Assembly (NCBI RefSeq): GCF_050589825.1
Contig: NZ_JBNGOZ010000001.1
Coordinates: 124,001 to 188,000, forward strand
Reading direction: 5' to 3'
Source: Carboxylicivirga longa
Lineage (GTDB): Bacteria > Bacteroidota > Bacteroidia > Bacteroidales > Marinilabiliaceae
DNA length: 64,000 bases
Positions 1-8,443 of the stretch are shown piece by piece. Below the pieces are notes generated by a model. That model was not told the origin of the DNA, made no database searches, and worked only from the letters and a program-made list of their open reading frames with translations. The translations under genes and the position numbers were made by a program. How positions within the stretch are numbered: position 1 is the stretch's first letter; each line of letters opens with the position of its first letter.

Positions 1-475
1 CCTCGCAATTATCGAAGTTGGAAAACTGACGGGGCAGGAAAGTGTTATTGCTCTCGGTAGCCAGCTGATTGGCCATTTCGATGCTGCCTAAAAAACCACC
101 TTCTTCGGGAGTCACCAGTCGGATGTTTGCTCCAAAGCTCTTAATCAGGTTTTTACGCTCCTGGCTCATCCAATTGGGCATAAAGATAGTTACCGGATGG
201 CCCATAGCGCGGCCAAGGCCTGAAAAGGCAATGCCCGTGTTGCCGCTGGTGGCTTCTATTATGCGGTCGCCGTCTTTTAACTCACCACTCTCATAAGCCT
301 TGTTGAGGATGTGAAAGGCCATACGATCCTTGATACTACCGGTCAGGTTTAAAAATTCGGCCTTGGCATAAATCTTTCTTTTGGTGCCTTTGTATTCAAA
401 TTCAATGGCCAGCAAAGGGGTGTTGCCGATGAGTGTTGACAGGCCTTGCATCCGTTTAAATAGATGATCATTCAT
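1..475 (-). CDS. Cysteine synthase family protein (CysK/CysM-like), C-terminus outside window
   Basis: The N-terminal 158 residues of a fold-type II PLP enzyme are present; the gene runs off the left edge. The PLP-lysine motif reads LTGSIKDR and the substrate/phosphate loop EATSGNTGI, followed by a MSQERK segment and LVTPEEGG. These match O-acetylserine/O-phosphoserine sulfhydrylases, which make cysteine from an activated serine and sulfide in the cytoplasm. The EATSGNTGI and MSQERK wording is closer to CysM than to classical CysK, but cystathionine beta-synthase-like enzymes share this core, so the exact substrate is open. The start is the ATG at 475, with no strong Shine-Dalgarno site. No partner gene is visible. 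Confidence 0.88.
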   Translation of the reverse strand, partial: MNDHLFKRMQGLSTLIGNTPLLAIEFEYKGTKRKIYAKAEFLNLTGSIKDRMAFHILNKAYESGELKDGDRIIEATSGNTGIAFSGLGRAMGHPVTIFMPNWMSQERKNLIKSFGANIRLVTPEEGGFLGSIEMANQLATESNNTFLPRQFSNFDNCE

Positions 476-657
476 AGTATAGATGTTTTAATGGGGCTTA
501 TTAGTACTTAATTACTTTATAAGACACCTATAAAATCATTTCGGGTGACACACTTACAATTATATTGGCCGATGTTAAGTGTAGGTTGTTGTGGAGTAGG
601 GAGATGTGATAAATTGAGGCTGATGTGATTTCTTGTTTATGAGATCTTCCCCCCAAA

Positions 658-705
658 AAACGAGGAGGCCCGAAAATAAAACTACATTTTCGGGCCTCCT
701 CGTTT
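658..705 (-). terminator. Intrinsic terminator of the sigma/Spy operon
   Basis: A perfect 17-bp stem (661-677 with 686-702) has an 8-nt loop. On the minus strand it is followed by a run of T (complement of the A run at about 655-660). It lies 15 bases past the stop of the Spy-like gene, so it ends that operon. Confidence 0.85.
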
Positions 706-720
706 CAGTTATTACGTGTA

Positions 721-1614
721 TTACCATCTCATTTCTCTATGGTGAGCGTGTTGCCCACGATGTCTGTCGAACATGAGTTGTTCCTCATCGCCGAGCTGTG
801 CGCGCATTTCACTTCGTTTGGCAGCGTGTAGTTTTGCTATTTTAAGTTTAATGGCTGCTTGCTCATCAATGTTCTTATCCACTTTTTTCAGATCTACTGT
901 TTCACCACTTGTTAGTGTGCGTTGTTGTGCCTTCAGCTCATTTAAGCGGTTGTTCAGGGGTTGAGTTTCCTTCATCATTGAAAGGTGCAAAGCTCTAAGG
1001 TTTTCGCGTACTTCATCCGATACCATTGGAGTTCCTTGTTGCCTCCATCCATCGCCATTACCACGTCCCTGTTGATAAGCTTTCCCTTGTTGTCCGTAGC
1101 CGCTACCATTCATGCCGTTTCCAGATCCCCGTCTCCCTTTTCCGGGGCGCATTCCATGTCCTTTTCCGGCACCGCTTCTCATGCCTTCGCCATAATAGCA
1201 TCCGGCATCTTGCCGTTGTCTTCGGCTGTCAAAGGCAATGCCTTGCTCTTCATTCAAAAAGGACTTAATGGTTTGATGATGACGTACCCTTTTCTTTTGA
1301 ATGTTGGTATTGATGGAGTTTATTTCTGTTAACACCTTGTTCAAAGCCTCCTTGTTAAGGGGCGTTGTGGTTTCGATACTTCGTTTTTGGGCACGCAACT
1401 CACCCAAGCGGTTATGTTGCTGTTGCACGGATTTCTGAAAGCTGATGCGCTCCTGATTAATCTTACTTTCCTGCTCGTCGCTTAGATTATCTATACGGCA
1501 ATTGCGATTTTCAAAATTAGCGCATTGGGCACGCCGGCCATTGTAGCGTTGTGCTGTCGCTGTTAGTATCGACAGGCAGAATATTCCGGTTAATAATAAA
1601 TATCTGTTTTTCAT
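721..1614 (-). CDS. Periplasmic protein with two Spy/CpxP-like helical domains
   Basis: The protein has 297 residues starting at MKNRYLLL (1614); an upstream in-frame ATG at 1668 would only put 18 residues ahead of a good signal peptide ending at ATAQ. Two helical stretches of about 85 residues resemble each other: LGELRAQKR...FLNEEQG in the first and LNELKAQQR...LGDEEQL in the second. They are separated by a Gly/Arg-rich linker of roughly 60 residues. The pattern of amphipathic helices with Leu-rich hairpins and a closing D/N-EEQ motif is that of Spy/CpxP/LTXXQ proteins, which act as periplasmic chaperones or metal-stress sensors. It is the last gene of the sigma-factor operon. The duplication is visible in the sequence; the function is inferred. 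Confidence 0.7.
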   Translation of the reverse strand: MKNRYLLLTGIFCLSILTATAQRYNGRRAQCANFENRNCRIDNLSDEQESKINQERISFQKSVQQQHNRLGELRAQKRSIETTTPLNKEALNKVLTEINSINTNIQKKRVRHHQTIKSFLNEEQGIAFDSRRQRQDAGCYYGEGMRSGAGKGHGMRPGKGRRGSGNGMNGSGYGQQGKAYQQGRGNGDGWRQQGTPMVSDEVRENLRALHLSMMKETQPLNNRLNELKAQQRTLTSGETVDLKKVDKNIDEQAAIKLKIAKLHAAKRSEMRAQLGDEEQLMFDRHRGQHAHHREMRW

Positions 1615-1710
1615 TGGTCTGTGTTTTAAAATGTTCAACATAAGGGTACAGCAATTACAGCTCAGCAAGCGCGCTTATGCTAAGTGGTTCATTGCAAGTA
1701 CAAATATTGA

Positions 1711-2220
1711 TTAGTGTCTGTGTCGTCGGCCCCGGAAACGTCTCTTCGGGCCCTCTCGCATGATACGTTCTTTAAACATTTGGTCAAGCAACTCACGTTG
1801 CCGGTCGTTTTCACACACTCCGCGTAATTGTCTAAAGTGATAATAGTTAGATTTCTCAATCAGCTTTTGCTGCCGGCTTATTTGATCAATCAGCCGTCCG
1901 GCTTCCACGCTGTCGGAGTTGTTGTTGAAGGTTTCGTTCATTAGCCGCTTTCGCAGGCTGTCAATGGCTGATTCGTGGCTGCGTATGCGCCTGGCATGCT
2001 GTTTCCACAAGCCATACATTTCATCAAACTGCGCTTCATTAATTTCTGCATTTTTCAGCAGGTGGCGATGCATGCGCATGCGATGTTCTTCCTTATCGTA
2101 GTTTTTTTTCTGAACATTGGGCTCAGCATCCGTTTTCAACCACCATATGCCCAATAGTATGATATTACCCAACAAGAAAAGGGTAAGGATAGTCCAGCAT
2201 ATTTTGCATGTGTTCTTCAT
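1711..2220 (-). CDS. Membrane-anchored Spy/CnrX-like heavy-metal resistance protein
   Basis: The 169-residue protein has one N-terminal membrane anchor (about residues 9-28), then a periplasmic helical domain rich in His, Met and Arg (HRMRMHRHLL) and a basic tail ending RRFRGRRHRH. It resembles the metal-resistance (CnrX/CpxP-like) family, whose members sit on the outer face of the inner membrane, bind metal and signal to an anti-sigma factor. Its ATG lies one base after the stop of the preceding gene, so the two are probably translationally coupled. The His-rich tail could bind metal; this is inference. Family assignment rests on overall pattern. Confidence 0.6.
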   Translation of the reverse strand: MKNTCKICWTILTLFLLGNIILLGIWWLKTDAEPNVQKKNYDKEEHRMRMHRHLLKNAEINEAQFDEMYGLWKQHARRIRSHESAIDSLRKRLMNETFNNNSDSVEAGRLIDQISRQQKLIEKSNYYHFRQLRGVCENDRQRELLDQMFKERIMREGPKRRFRGRRHRH

Positions 2221-2221
2221 T

Positions 2222-2575
2222 CTACTTGCGGTTTATGTTAGTGGCTAAAAAGGTATCGCCATTGTAATAATCGTACCAGTCGGGCGATGTGTTATTCTCA
2301 TAAACACTTGTCCAGTCGTTTTCATTCTCCTGGTTGATGGATGAGCGTAGTGTTAGTATATTAATCAGTAAGATAAGACCGGCACAGGCTGCGGCCACCT
2401 GAAGGCCAATGCTTATGTATTTCATGGAGGGCTTTATGTTATCCATCTTATCAATTCTTGCCATCACATTATCCACAAAGCCGGGCGATGGTGCATACCG
2501 ATGATTCAGTGTCTCCTCCAGCAACCGATCTATGTCTTGTCTTTCTTTCATTGGCTTTTTCATATCCACACTCAT
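2222..2575 (-). CDS. Small single-pass membrane protein, candidate anti-sigma factor
   Basis: The protein has 117 residues. A cytoplasmic N-terminal part of about 50 residues (DIDRLLEETLNHRYAPSPGF, then MARIDKM) precedes one transmembrane helix (about 57-75) and a short acidic periplasmic tail. No zinc-type HxxxCxxC anti-sigma motif is present. Position directly after the ECF sigma gene (32-base gap) and before a CnrX-like sensor makes an anti-sigma role the best guess, as in the Cnr metal-response system of Cupriavidus (CnrY). Sequence alone does not prove it. An alternative start at the Met of MKKPMKERQ is possible. Confidence 0.5.
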   Translation of the reverse strand: MSVDMKKPMKERQDIDRLLEETLNHRYAPSPGFVDNVMARIDKMDNIKPSMKYISIGLQVAAACAGLILLINILTLRSSINQENENDWTSVYENNTSPDWYDYYNGDTFLATNINRK

Positions 2576-2607
2576 TTTATATGACGATAAAAAATGAATT
2601 ATCCTGC

Positions 2608-3183
2608 TCAGAAAATTTCTTCTTTGTGTTTTATTAATAACTCTTTTAGTTTGCGTTTCGCTCTAACCAGCAGCGATTCAACGGATGAGACCGACGTTTT
2701 CATAATGTCGGCCACCTCTTGTTGCTTCAGCTCTTTTATTTGCGATAGCACCAGGGCATTCTTCTGCCGTTCGGGTAGTTGTTCAATGGCTGCGTACAAA
2801 AGATTTCGACGTTCCGTTTCTTCAATGGCATCGTCGCTTTGCTGATGGTGGCTTATTTTTAGTGCTTCCATCTCGCTTTTTTCCAGGGCGCTTACCAGTC
2901 CGCTTCCTCGTTTTTGGCGATTACGTTGTCTGATAAAGTCCAGTGCTTTATTAACCGCGAGGCGATAGAGCCATGTAGAGAGGCTTGCTTCGCCACGAAA
3001 CTTTTTCAGGGAGCGATACATCTCAATGAACACCTCCTGGGCAATGTCCTCAGCATCATGGCTGTTGTTTACATACGACAGGATAATGTGTATGACCATT
3101 CTATGATGCAGCTCCACGATTTGCCGGAACGCATCTCTATCACCTTCAATTGCCTTATGGGTTAATAGTTTTTCCTTAGTCAT
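2608..3183 (-). CDS. ECF-family RNA polymerase sigma factor
   Basis: The protein has 191 residues from the ATG at 3183 (MTKEKLL). A TTG at 3213 would add 10 residues and is less likely. Region 2 is clear (DAEDIAQEVFIEMYRSLKKF, then ASLSTWLYRLAVNKALDFIR), as is region 4 (LPERQKNALVLSQIKELKQQ, then SVSSVESLLVRAKRKLKELL). There is no region 1.1 or 3, as expected for sigma-70 group 4. It heads a four-gene operon with a membrane anti-sigma candidate and two Spy-like envelope proteins, which points to an envelope or metal stress regulon. Sigma factors of this type often transcribe their own operon; no promoter motif could be confirmed. Confidence 0.9.
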   Translation of the reverse strand: MTKEKLLTHKAIEGDRDAFRQIVELHHRMVIHIILSYVNNSHDAEDIAQEVFIEMYRSLKKFRGEASLSTWLYRLAVNKALDFIRQRNRQKRGSGLVSALEKSEMEALKISHHQQSDDAIEETERRNLLYAAIEQLPERQKNALVLSQIKELKQQEVADIMKTSVSSVESLLVRAKRKLKELLIKHKEEIF

Positions 3184-3269
3184 TGAACTTTCTCTGTAAG
3201 GGTATGACGCCAAGCTGCAAATTATCCTGCACCGAAAGCTAAAAAAAGTTGCTGATTTTATCCGTGCGC

Positions 3270-4271
3270 CTACTGTTTATTTATCTTCAGTAGCAGAGGA
3301 AGGTGGTCGCTGATGCCACCGATATATCGCGGTCCGGCATAGCTTCGTTTGGGTTTATAGCCGCTATATTGCTTGTCAGTCTCCAGTAGGAAGGGCAGTT
3401 CGGCAAGGTGGAGTGAAAACTCGTAAGTCGGGTTTTTGAGCCATTCGGCATCTAACAAAATATGGTCAATATAGGACCAGTTGCCCTGGTATTTATAGCT
3501 GCCAGATGCCTTCTTCGGAGTTTTTCTCATCGCCTCAAGGCTTGATTGAAGCCCTGCTGTTTTCATCAGGTGTTGAAGGGATGGTGCTTCCAGGTCGGCA
3601 TTAAAATCGCCCATCACTACCAGTTTGCTGTGGGGGGCAGCCCGGCGAATGCTGTCCAGGCGGGCTGCAATGATGCGCGATACGGTCATGCGTTTGTATT
3701 CAGAAGCAACGGTTCCACCTCTTTTTGAGGGCCAGTGATTAACCACAATATGAAGAGTGTCGTGACCGATGCATCCTTTCACATAAAGGGCATCGCGGGT
3801 GAAAAAGTGCTCGGTAGTATTGGAAGTTACGATGGTGGTTGTGTGCAGTGTATCAAAGTGAGCGCTGCGATAGAGTAGCGCCACATCAATGCCTCTTCTA
3901 TCGGGTGATTCGAAATGTATGTAACGGTAGTTTAGGGCAGACAGGCCAGTTTGGTAGATCAGTTTTTTAAGTACTTCAGCATTCTCCACCTCGCACAGCG
4001 CAATTAAGGTGGGGGGCTGCCATTCGTTTATAGCGAGTATGGTTTTACTCAGGCCTTGTACCTTTCTGTAAAGACGATGCTCGTTCCATCGCTTATCCCC
4101 TAAGGGTAAGAATTCTTCGTCCTGCTTCAATGAGTCATCCACACAATCAAAAAGATTTTCCACGTTGTAAAACATCAGGCTGTAGGCAGTTTTAGTGCTG
4201 TCTTGCCCAATGGAGAGGGTGCTAAAGAAAAGCGTGATAAGGCTTAATAGCAGGTGTTTATTTTTTTTCAT
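3270..4271 (-). CDS. Secreted endonuclease/exonuclease/phosphatase family protein
   Basis: The protein has 333 residues from MKKNKHLLL (4271) with a signal peptide ending at SIGQ. Family motifs appear in order: FYNVENLFD, IALCEVENAEVL (metal-binding Glu), RRGIDVALLYR, VNHWPSKRGG, VVMGDFNADL (catalytic Asp/Asn), SYIDHILLD and GGISDHLPLLL (catalytic Asp-His). These are the residues of the DNase I/Mg-dependent phosphodiesterase fold. The signal peptide puts it in the periplasm or outside, where it could hydrolyse nucleic acid or a phosphoester; the substrate is unknown. Its start overlaps the end of the upstream lipoprotein gene by 14 bases, so the two are coupled. Confidence 0.85.
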   Translation of the reverse strand: MKKNKHLLLSLITLFFSTLSIGQDSTKTAYSLMFYNVENLFDCVDDSLKQDEEFLPLGDKRWNEHRLYRKVQGLSKTILAINEWQPPTLIALCEVENAEVLKKLIYQTGLSALNYRYIHFESPDRRGIDVALLYRSAHFDTLHTTTIVTSNTTEHFFTRDALYVKGCIGHDTLHIVVNHWPSKRGGTVASEYKRMTVSRIIAARLDSIRRAAPHSKLVVMGDFNADLEAPSLQHLMKTAGLQSSLEAMRKTPKKASGSYKYQGNWSYIDHILLDAEWLKNPTYEFSLHLAELPFLLETDKQYSGYKPKRSYAGPRYIGGISDHLPLLLKINKQ

Positions 4272-5682
4272 AACGTTCGTAGGCACCCAAATCCGGGCCA
4301 TCATCCTGCAGGCGGTTGTTGCCCATGATATCAAAGGGGTAGGGCTCTGCCAACTTAAAGGAAGCACTGTCTTTGGCCGGTGACAGGGTATCGAGTTGAT
4401 AGTTATAACCCGCTATATCCATGAAAGCCGGATCGGCATTTTTCTGGATGTCAATAAATTTCGATTCATCGGAAATGTCAAAATCCTCCGATAGCTTGAT
4501 TATGGCGTTATTGAACAGGTAGCTGGCATCATTTTCGGGGAATTCATCGTTGGCATAGCGCAAGTCAAAGCCCAACTCAGAAATGTTGTTGCCGTATATT
4601 ATGCAGTTATTGAAGACCGCCTCTTCAAGGGGAATAATCTGCTCCTCGTCATTGGTGTCGATGTAGTAGTTATTCAGAAAAACGGTTGGATTATTCCTGA
4701 ATGTCCAGTCGTAATAATTGGCAAAGGTACAGTGGTGAAACTGATAACTTCCACCGACGGTGAGCGCTGCCGAGCTGTTACCGCAATCGCCAAACACACA
4801 GTTGGCCACTTCGAGGTTGGCTGTTTGTGCCAACAGGCCGAAGGTACTGATATGTTCTATTTTGGTGTTGTTAATAGCGATAGGTGCACTGTTTAAACCC
4901 ACCGAGTCGGCCAGAATGCCCATCATACCATTGCGGATAATGCAGTGGTTGAAGGTAGATGATCCGGAACCCGGCAGCAGATGGATGTAACCCCATTGAC
5001 CCGGTTTGTTGTGATACCACTCTTCTTGCCGGTGGCCGGCAAATACTACGGGCTCTTCATTTGTGCCGTTCACATGGAGGGTTCCCAGCACCAGCATACT
5101 GGCATCCTTATAGAAGTAAAGCTTAGCACCTGGGTCGATGCTTACGGTCTCGGCTGAGTCGACCACAATGAAATCATAGATAAGATAAGGCTTATCGCTG
5201 CTTAGGGTCTGCGTATTGAGCCATTCTTTACGCATAAGCACCACATCTTGCCCATAGGCTACTAGTTGCACGGTTTGCACCTTTTCGCGGGTTCTGAAGT
5301 AAATGGAATCGGTCACCACGTAGGGCTGATTGCTGCCAACTGGGTCGATGGTTACTTCTACAAAAATGTAGAGGCTGTCCTTGGCGCGTACCCGAATGCC
5401 CTCGGCCAGATTATTGGAATTGCCATCGATATTAAGACGAAAATCAGATTCTTCGCCACCGGCCAATTCAATGGCTTCTATGGTCATGTCTTCGTCGTAT
5501 GGGTTATAGACCCTAAAGTTTTTGGTAGTAGAGCCGATGGAAGTGAAGATTGTATCAAACATAATGGTGTCGGACGAGAAGCTTAAACCTTCTTCGTCAC
5601 CACGAAAAACAAACTCCCGCTCGCAGGCAAGGAGTGTTAAAATGCTTAAAATTAATAATATGCTGCGGTCAATCCATCTCAT
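4258..5682 (-). CDS. Lipoprotein with right-handed beta-helix
   Basis: The protein has 474 residues from MRWIDRSILL (5682), with a lipobox at LTLLACE. An N-terminal immunoglobulin-like part (about 20-130, DTIMFDTIFTSIGSTTKNF) is followed by a parallel beta-helix (about 160-430). The helix shows repeated turns with N and C ladders such as FNHCIIRNGMMGI, INNTKIEHIST and VANCVFGDCGNSSA. The end reads DIMGNNRLQDDGPDLGAYER, a frequent C-terminal signature of Bacteroidota beta-helix surface proteins. It probably sits on the outer membrane and binds or cleaves a polymer. No catalytic residues are recognisable. An upstream Met at 5709 exists but lies before the signal peptide. Confidence 0.75.
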   Translation of the reverse strand: MRWIDRSILLILSILTLLACEREFVFRGDEEGLSFSSDTIMFDTIFTSIGSTTKNFRVYNPYDEDMTIEAIELAGGEESDFRLNIDGNSNNLAEGIRVRAKDSLYIFVEVTIDPVGSNQPYVVTDSIYFRTREKVQTVQLVAYGQDVVLMRKEWLNTQTLSSDKPYLIYDFIVVDSAETVSIDPGAKLYFYKDASMLVLGTLHVNGTNEEPVVFAGHRQEEWYHNKPGQWGYIHLLPGSGSSTFNHCIIRNGMMGILADSVGLNSAPIAINNTKIEHISTFGLLAQTANLEVANCVFGDCGNSSAALTVGGSYQFHHCTFANYYDWTFRNNPTVFLNNYYIDTNDEEQIIPLEEAVFNNCIIYGNNISELGFDLRYANDEFPENDASYLFNNAIIKLSEDFDISDESKFIDIQKNADPAFMDIAGYNYQLDTLSPAKDSASFKLAEPYPFDIMGNNRLQDDGPDLGAYERYEKK

Positions 5683-5938
5683 ATCTTCTTCACTTTTCTC
5701 AAGTGGCAATGCCTATGATCATGCATTGTTTTCTGTGGGCTTTATTAGTGTGCAAAATACTAAAAGTTGGATCAAAAAACAATACATTTTTTTACATTTA
5801 ATCAAAAAATATTTACAAAAATTAACAAGCTATCACAAAGAGGTGCTTAACAACTTTCAAACGCGAAAGTACGGTCATTATTATAAAGTGTTTAAAATTT
5901 GCTTTGCTTTTATTAATTTGGCCTGAAATTTTTATTTT

Positions 5939-7057
5939 ATGCAAGATTTTCAACCGCGCCCTTATACCTTCGATCGGGTTGTTAGAATGGTATTAACCAC
6001 CCTGGTTTTTGGTTTCATACTTTATGTTGTTAATGCCCTTAAAAATGTACTGGGGCCTTTTATTATTGCAATATTTATAGCCTATCTGCTCGATCCGCTT
6101 GTGGGTTTTGTTCAGCATCGTCTTCGCGTGAAGCATCGTGGGGCATCTGTACTTATAACGGTAACCGTTGTGGGTTTTATCATGTCGCTTATCATGTTCT
6201 ATTTGGTACCCACCTTTATACAGGAAATGAATAAGATGGTGCACCTGATTCATGCCTACATGCAGTCGGTGGATGTAAGGGGTATCTTGCCCTTTGATAT
6301 GGATAAGAGCATCCGTGAGCTTATTCGTGATTCTGATTTGGTGTCTTACCTGAGTCTGGAGAATATCTCGCAGTTTCTGAAAAAGGTTTTGCCCGGTTTC
6401 TGGAACCTCTTCACCGGTTCGATGCACGTTATTGCTGCTATTGTAGGTTTATTGGTGGTGGTATTGTACACCATTTTCATACTAATGGATTTTCGTAAGT
6501 TGCGCCGCTTGGGACTCGGTCTTATACCGGTTCACTATCGCGAAGTGTCCGGCGAAATCATTGACGACCTGGGGCATTCTATGAACCTGTATTTTCGATC
6601 TCAGGGTTTAATCGCACTGATTGTAGGTGTGTTGCTGGCCATTGGCTTTAAGATTATTGGCCTTCCCATGGCCATTCTTATCGGTTTATTTATCGGAGCT
6701 TTAAATATTGTGCCCTACTTGCAGATTGTGGGTATTGTACCGGCCATGCTTCTGGCCTTGCTAAAGGCCATGGAGTCGCAGCAGAACTTTTGGCAGGTGG
6801 CACTATTGGTGCTGATTGTTTTAGCGCTGGTGCAACTTATTCAGGAAACTGTACTTGTACCACGTATCATGGGGAAGGCCTATGGCATGAATCCGGCCAT
6901 TGTGCTGCTGGTACTTTCGGTGTGGGGCAGCCTAATGGGCTTGATTGGAATGCTGCTGGCCCTGCCGCTTACTTCAGTTATTACTTCGTACTACAAGCGT
7001 TTTGTACTGCACGAGTCAAAAGAGAAACCTTTGGATAATGGGGGAAGTGAAGAATAG
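5939..7057 (+). CDS. AI-2E family transporter / PerM-like permease
   Basis: The protein has 372 residues with about seven to eight hydrophobic segments, in the arrangement of the AI-2E (UPF0118) family. Two helices at about 20-60 and one near 70-90 precede a soluble stretch (100-155). Then comes a helix near 160-185, and a C-terminal block with GLPMAILIGLFIGALNIVPY and QLIQETVLVPRIMGKAYGMN. The latter is the family's most conserved signature (PRxxGkxvglhP). Family members include E. coli TqsA (autoinducer-2 export) and Na+/H+ antiporters, so the substrate cannot be stated. It is transcribed alone, divergently from the lipoprotein operon. Confidence 0.85.
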   Translation: MQDFQPRPYTFDRVVRMVLTTLVFGFILYVVNALKNVLGPFIIAIFIAYLLDPLVGFVQHRLRVKHRGASVLITVTVVGFIMSLIMFYLVPTFIQEMNKMVHLIHAYMQSVDVRGILPFDMDKSIRELIRDSDLVSYLSLENISQFLKKVLPGFWNLFTGSMHVIAAIVGLLVVVLYTIFILMDFRKLRRLGLGLIPVHYREVSGEIIDDLGHSMNLYFRSQGLIALIVGVLLAIGFKIIGLPMAILIGLFIGALNIVPYLQIVGIVPAMLLALLKAMESQQNFWQVALLVLIVLALVQLIQETVLVPRIMGKAYGMNPAIVLLVLSVWGSLMGLIGMLLALPLTSVITSYYKRFVLHESKEKPLDNGGSEE

Positions 7058-7194
7058 CTGGGATGGAAGTGTTTTAACACTTTAGCGATGATATTTTTGT
7101 TCGGTTTAGGAACGAATGATTTTATAAAAGAAAGGAAAGGAAAGTTGGTGTAAAATAAAAATAACAAAACGTAGGATGTTAAAAAGTTAATATT

Positions 7195-7202
7195 TAAGTT
7201 TG
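7195..7202 (+). promoter_or_regulatory. Bacteroidota -7 box (TAAGTTTG)
   Basis: TAAGTTTG matches TAnnTTTG and ends 22 bases before the ATG of the sugar-kinase gene. No good TTTG -33 box is found at the right distance. Confidence 0.45.
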
Positions 7203-7224
7203 CCGCAACTAAAAACTTGCTGAT

Positions 7225-8322
7225 ATGAAAACGAATATAGAAGCCATTGTTAAGCACTTCAACATTGAAGGTACTTATAGTGAAGCAAAAATTTTTGGGG
7301 ATGGTTTGATCAACACTACCTATAAAGTGGTGACCAAGGAAGATGAAGCTCCTAACTATTTGTTGCAGATTGTGAATCATCACATTTTTAAGAATGTGGC
7401 TGAGCTAACACGCAATATTCAACGGGTTACTGATCATCTGCGCTCGAAGCTGGAGAAGATTGAGGGGAGTGACCTGAAGCGCGAGGTGCTGACTCCTATT
7501 GATACTGTTGATGGCAAAGGTTATATAAAGGACGAGGCTGGTAATTACTGGCGCATGTTCTTATTTATTGAAAATGCCCGTTCCTATAATCAACTATCTA
7601 ACGCCAATCAGGCCTATGTGGGTGGTAAGGCATTCGGTCAGTTCCAAAGTCGCCTGTCCGACTTGGGGGGAGAGCCGCTTTATCCGGTTTTGCCCGATTT
7701 CCATAATACCGAAATGCGCATCCTTAACTTCATAGAGCGTGTTAAGCAAGACCCGGTGGGACGATTGAAAGAAGTGCAGGAAGAGGTGGACTTTTTGATG
7801 GCGCGTTCAGAAGAGTATAAGAAAATTGTACAAATGGGTCGCGAGGGAATTCTTCCCGAACGCATTGTGCATCAAGACACAAAGTTTAATAATGTATTGC
7901 TTGATGAGAACGACAATATCCTGTGTGTGATTGATTTGGATACGGTAATGCCCGGCTATGTGTGTTACGACATTGGCGATGCCATACGAAACGGAGCCAA
8001 CACTGGTTTGGAAGATGACCGTGACCTGGATAAAGTGAGTATGAACATTGATCTGTTTGAAGGCTTTATCAAAGGCTTTATGGAAGAGACCAAGGATGTG
8101 CTGACGCCAGCAGAAATCGATACCCTTGCCTTTGGTGCCAAGCTGTTGACCTACGAACAGGCCGTTCGTTTCCTCGATGATTATATTGATGGTGATAATT
8201 ACTATAAGGTGAATGCTCCTGACCATAATCTGGTGCGTACACGTGCACAGATTAAGCTGCTAAAGAGTATGGAAGAGCAGTACGATAAGATGGAAGCCAT
8301 CGTGAAAAAATATTCAGCTTAA
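7225..8322 (+). CDS. Phosphotransferase-family sugar kinase, N-acetylhexosamine 1-kinase (NahK)-like
   Basis: The 365-residue protein has an APH/choline-kinase fold. It shows the nucleotide-binding N-lobe (IFGDGLINTTYKV), the catalytic loop HQDTKFNNVL (D218) and the metal-binding IDLDTVMPG (D237), followed by CYDIGDAIRNGAN. The IDLDTxMPG version is typical of the NahK group. NahK phosphorylates GlcNAc or GalNAc at C1 in the salvage of mucin or milk-glycan sugars. Relatives in Bacteroidota have been labelled mucin-desulfatase-associated kinases, so exact substrate is uncertain. The secreted hexosaminidase at 38.5 kb could supply such a substrate. The gene is monocistronic with its own terminator. 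Confidence 0.78.
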   Translation: MKTNIEAIVKHFNIEGTYSEAKIFGDGLINTTYKVVTKEDEAPNYLLQIVNHHIFKNVAELTRNIQRVTDHLRSKLEKIEGSDLKREVLTPIDTVDGKGYIKDEAGNYWRMFLFIENARSYNQLSNANQAYVGGKAFGQFQSRLSDLGGEPLYPVLPDFHNTEMRILNFIERVKQDPVGRLKEVQEEVDFLMARSEEYKKIVQMGREGILPERIVHQDTKFNNVLLDENDNILCVIDLDTVMPGYVCYDIGDAIRNGANTGLEDDRDLDKVSMNIDLFEGFIKGFMEETKDVLTPAEIDTLAFGAKLLTYEQAVRFLDDYIDGDNYYKVNAPDHNLVRTRAQIKLLKSMEEQYDKMEAIVKKYSA

Positions 8323-8377
8323 GATTAGCTGGAAAGGGGTTGTATGAAAAGATAATCTCTACTGATAATTAGAATAG

Positions 8378-8413
8378 AAACCCGGATGGTCTGATGATCA
8401 TCCGGGTTTTTTT
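8378..8413 (+). terminator. Intrinsic terminator after the sugar kinase
   Basis: An 11-bp stem (8378-8388 with 8399-8409) runs into seven T residues (8407-8413). It lies 55 bases after the kinase stop and between convergent genes. Confidence 0.85.
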
Positions 8414-8443
8414 ATGCTACCAAGTTGGTGTAATAAATTGGCG

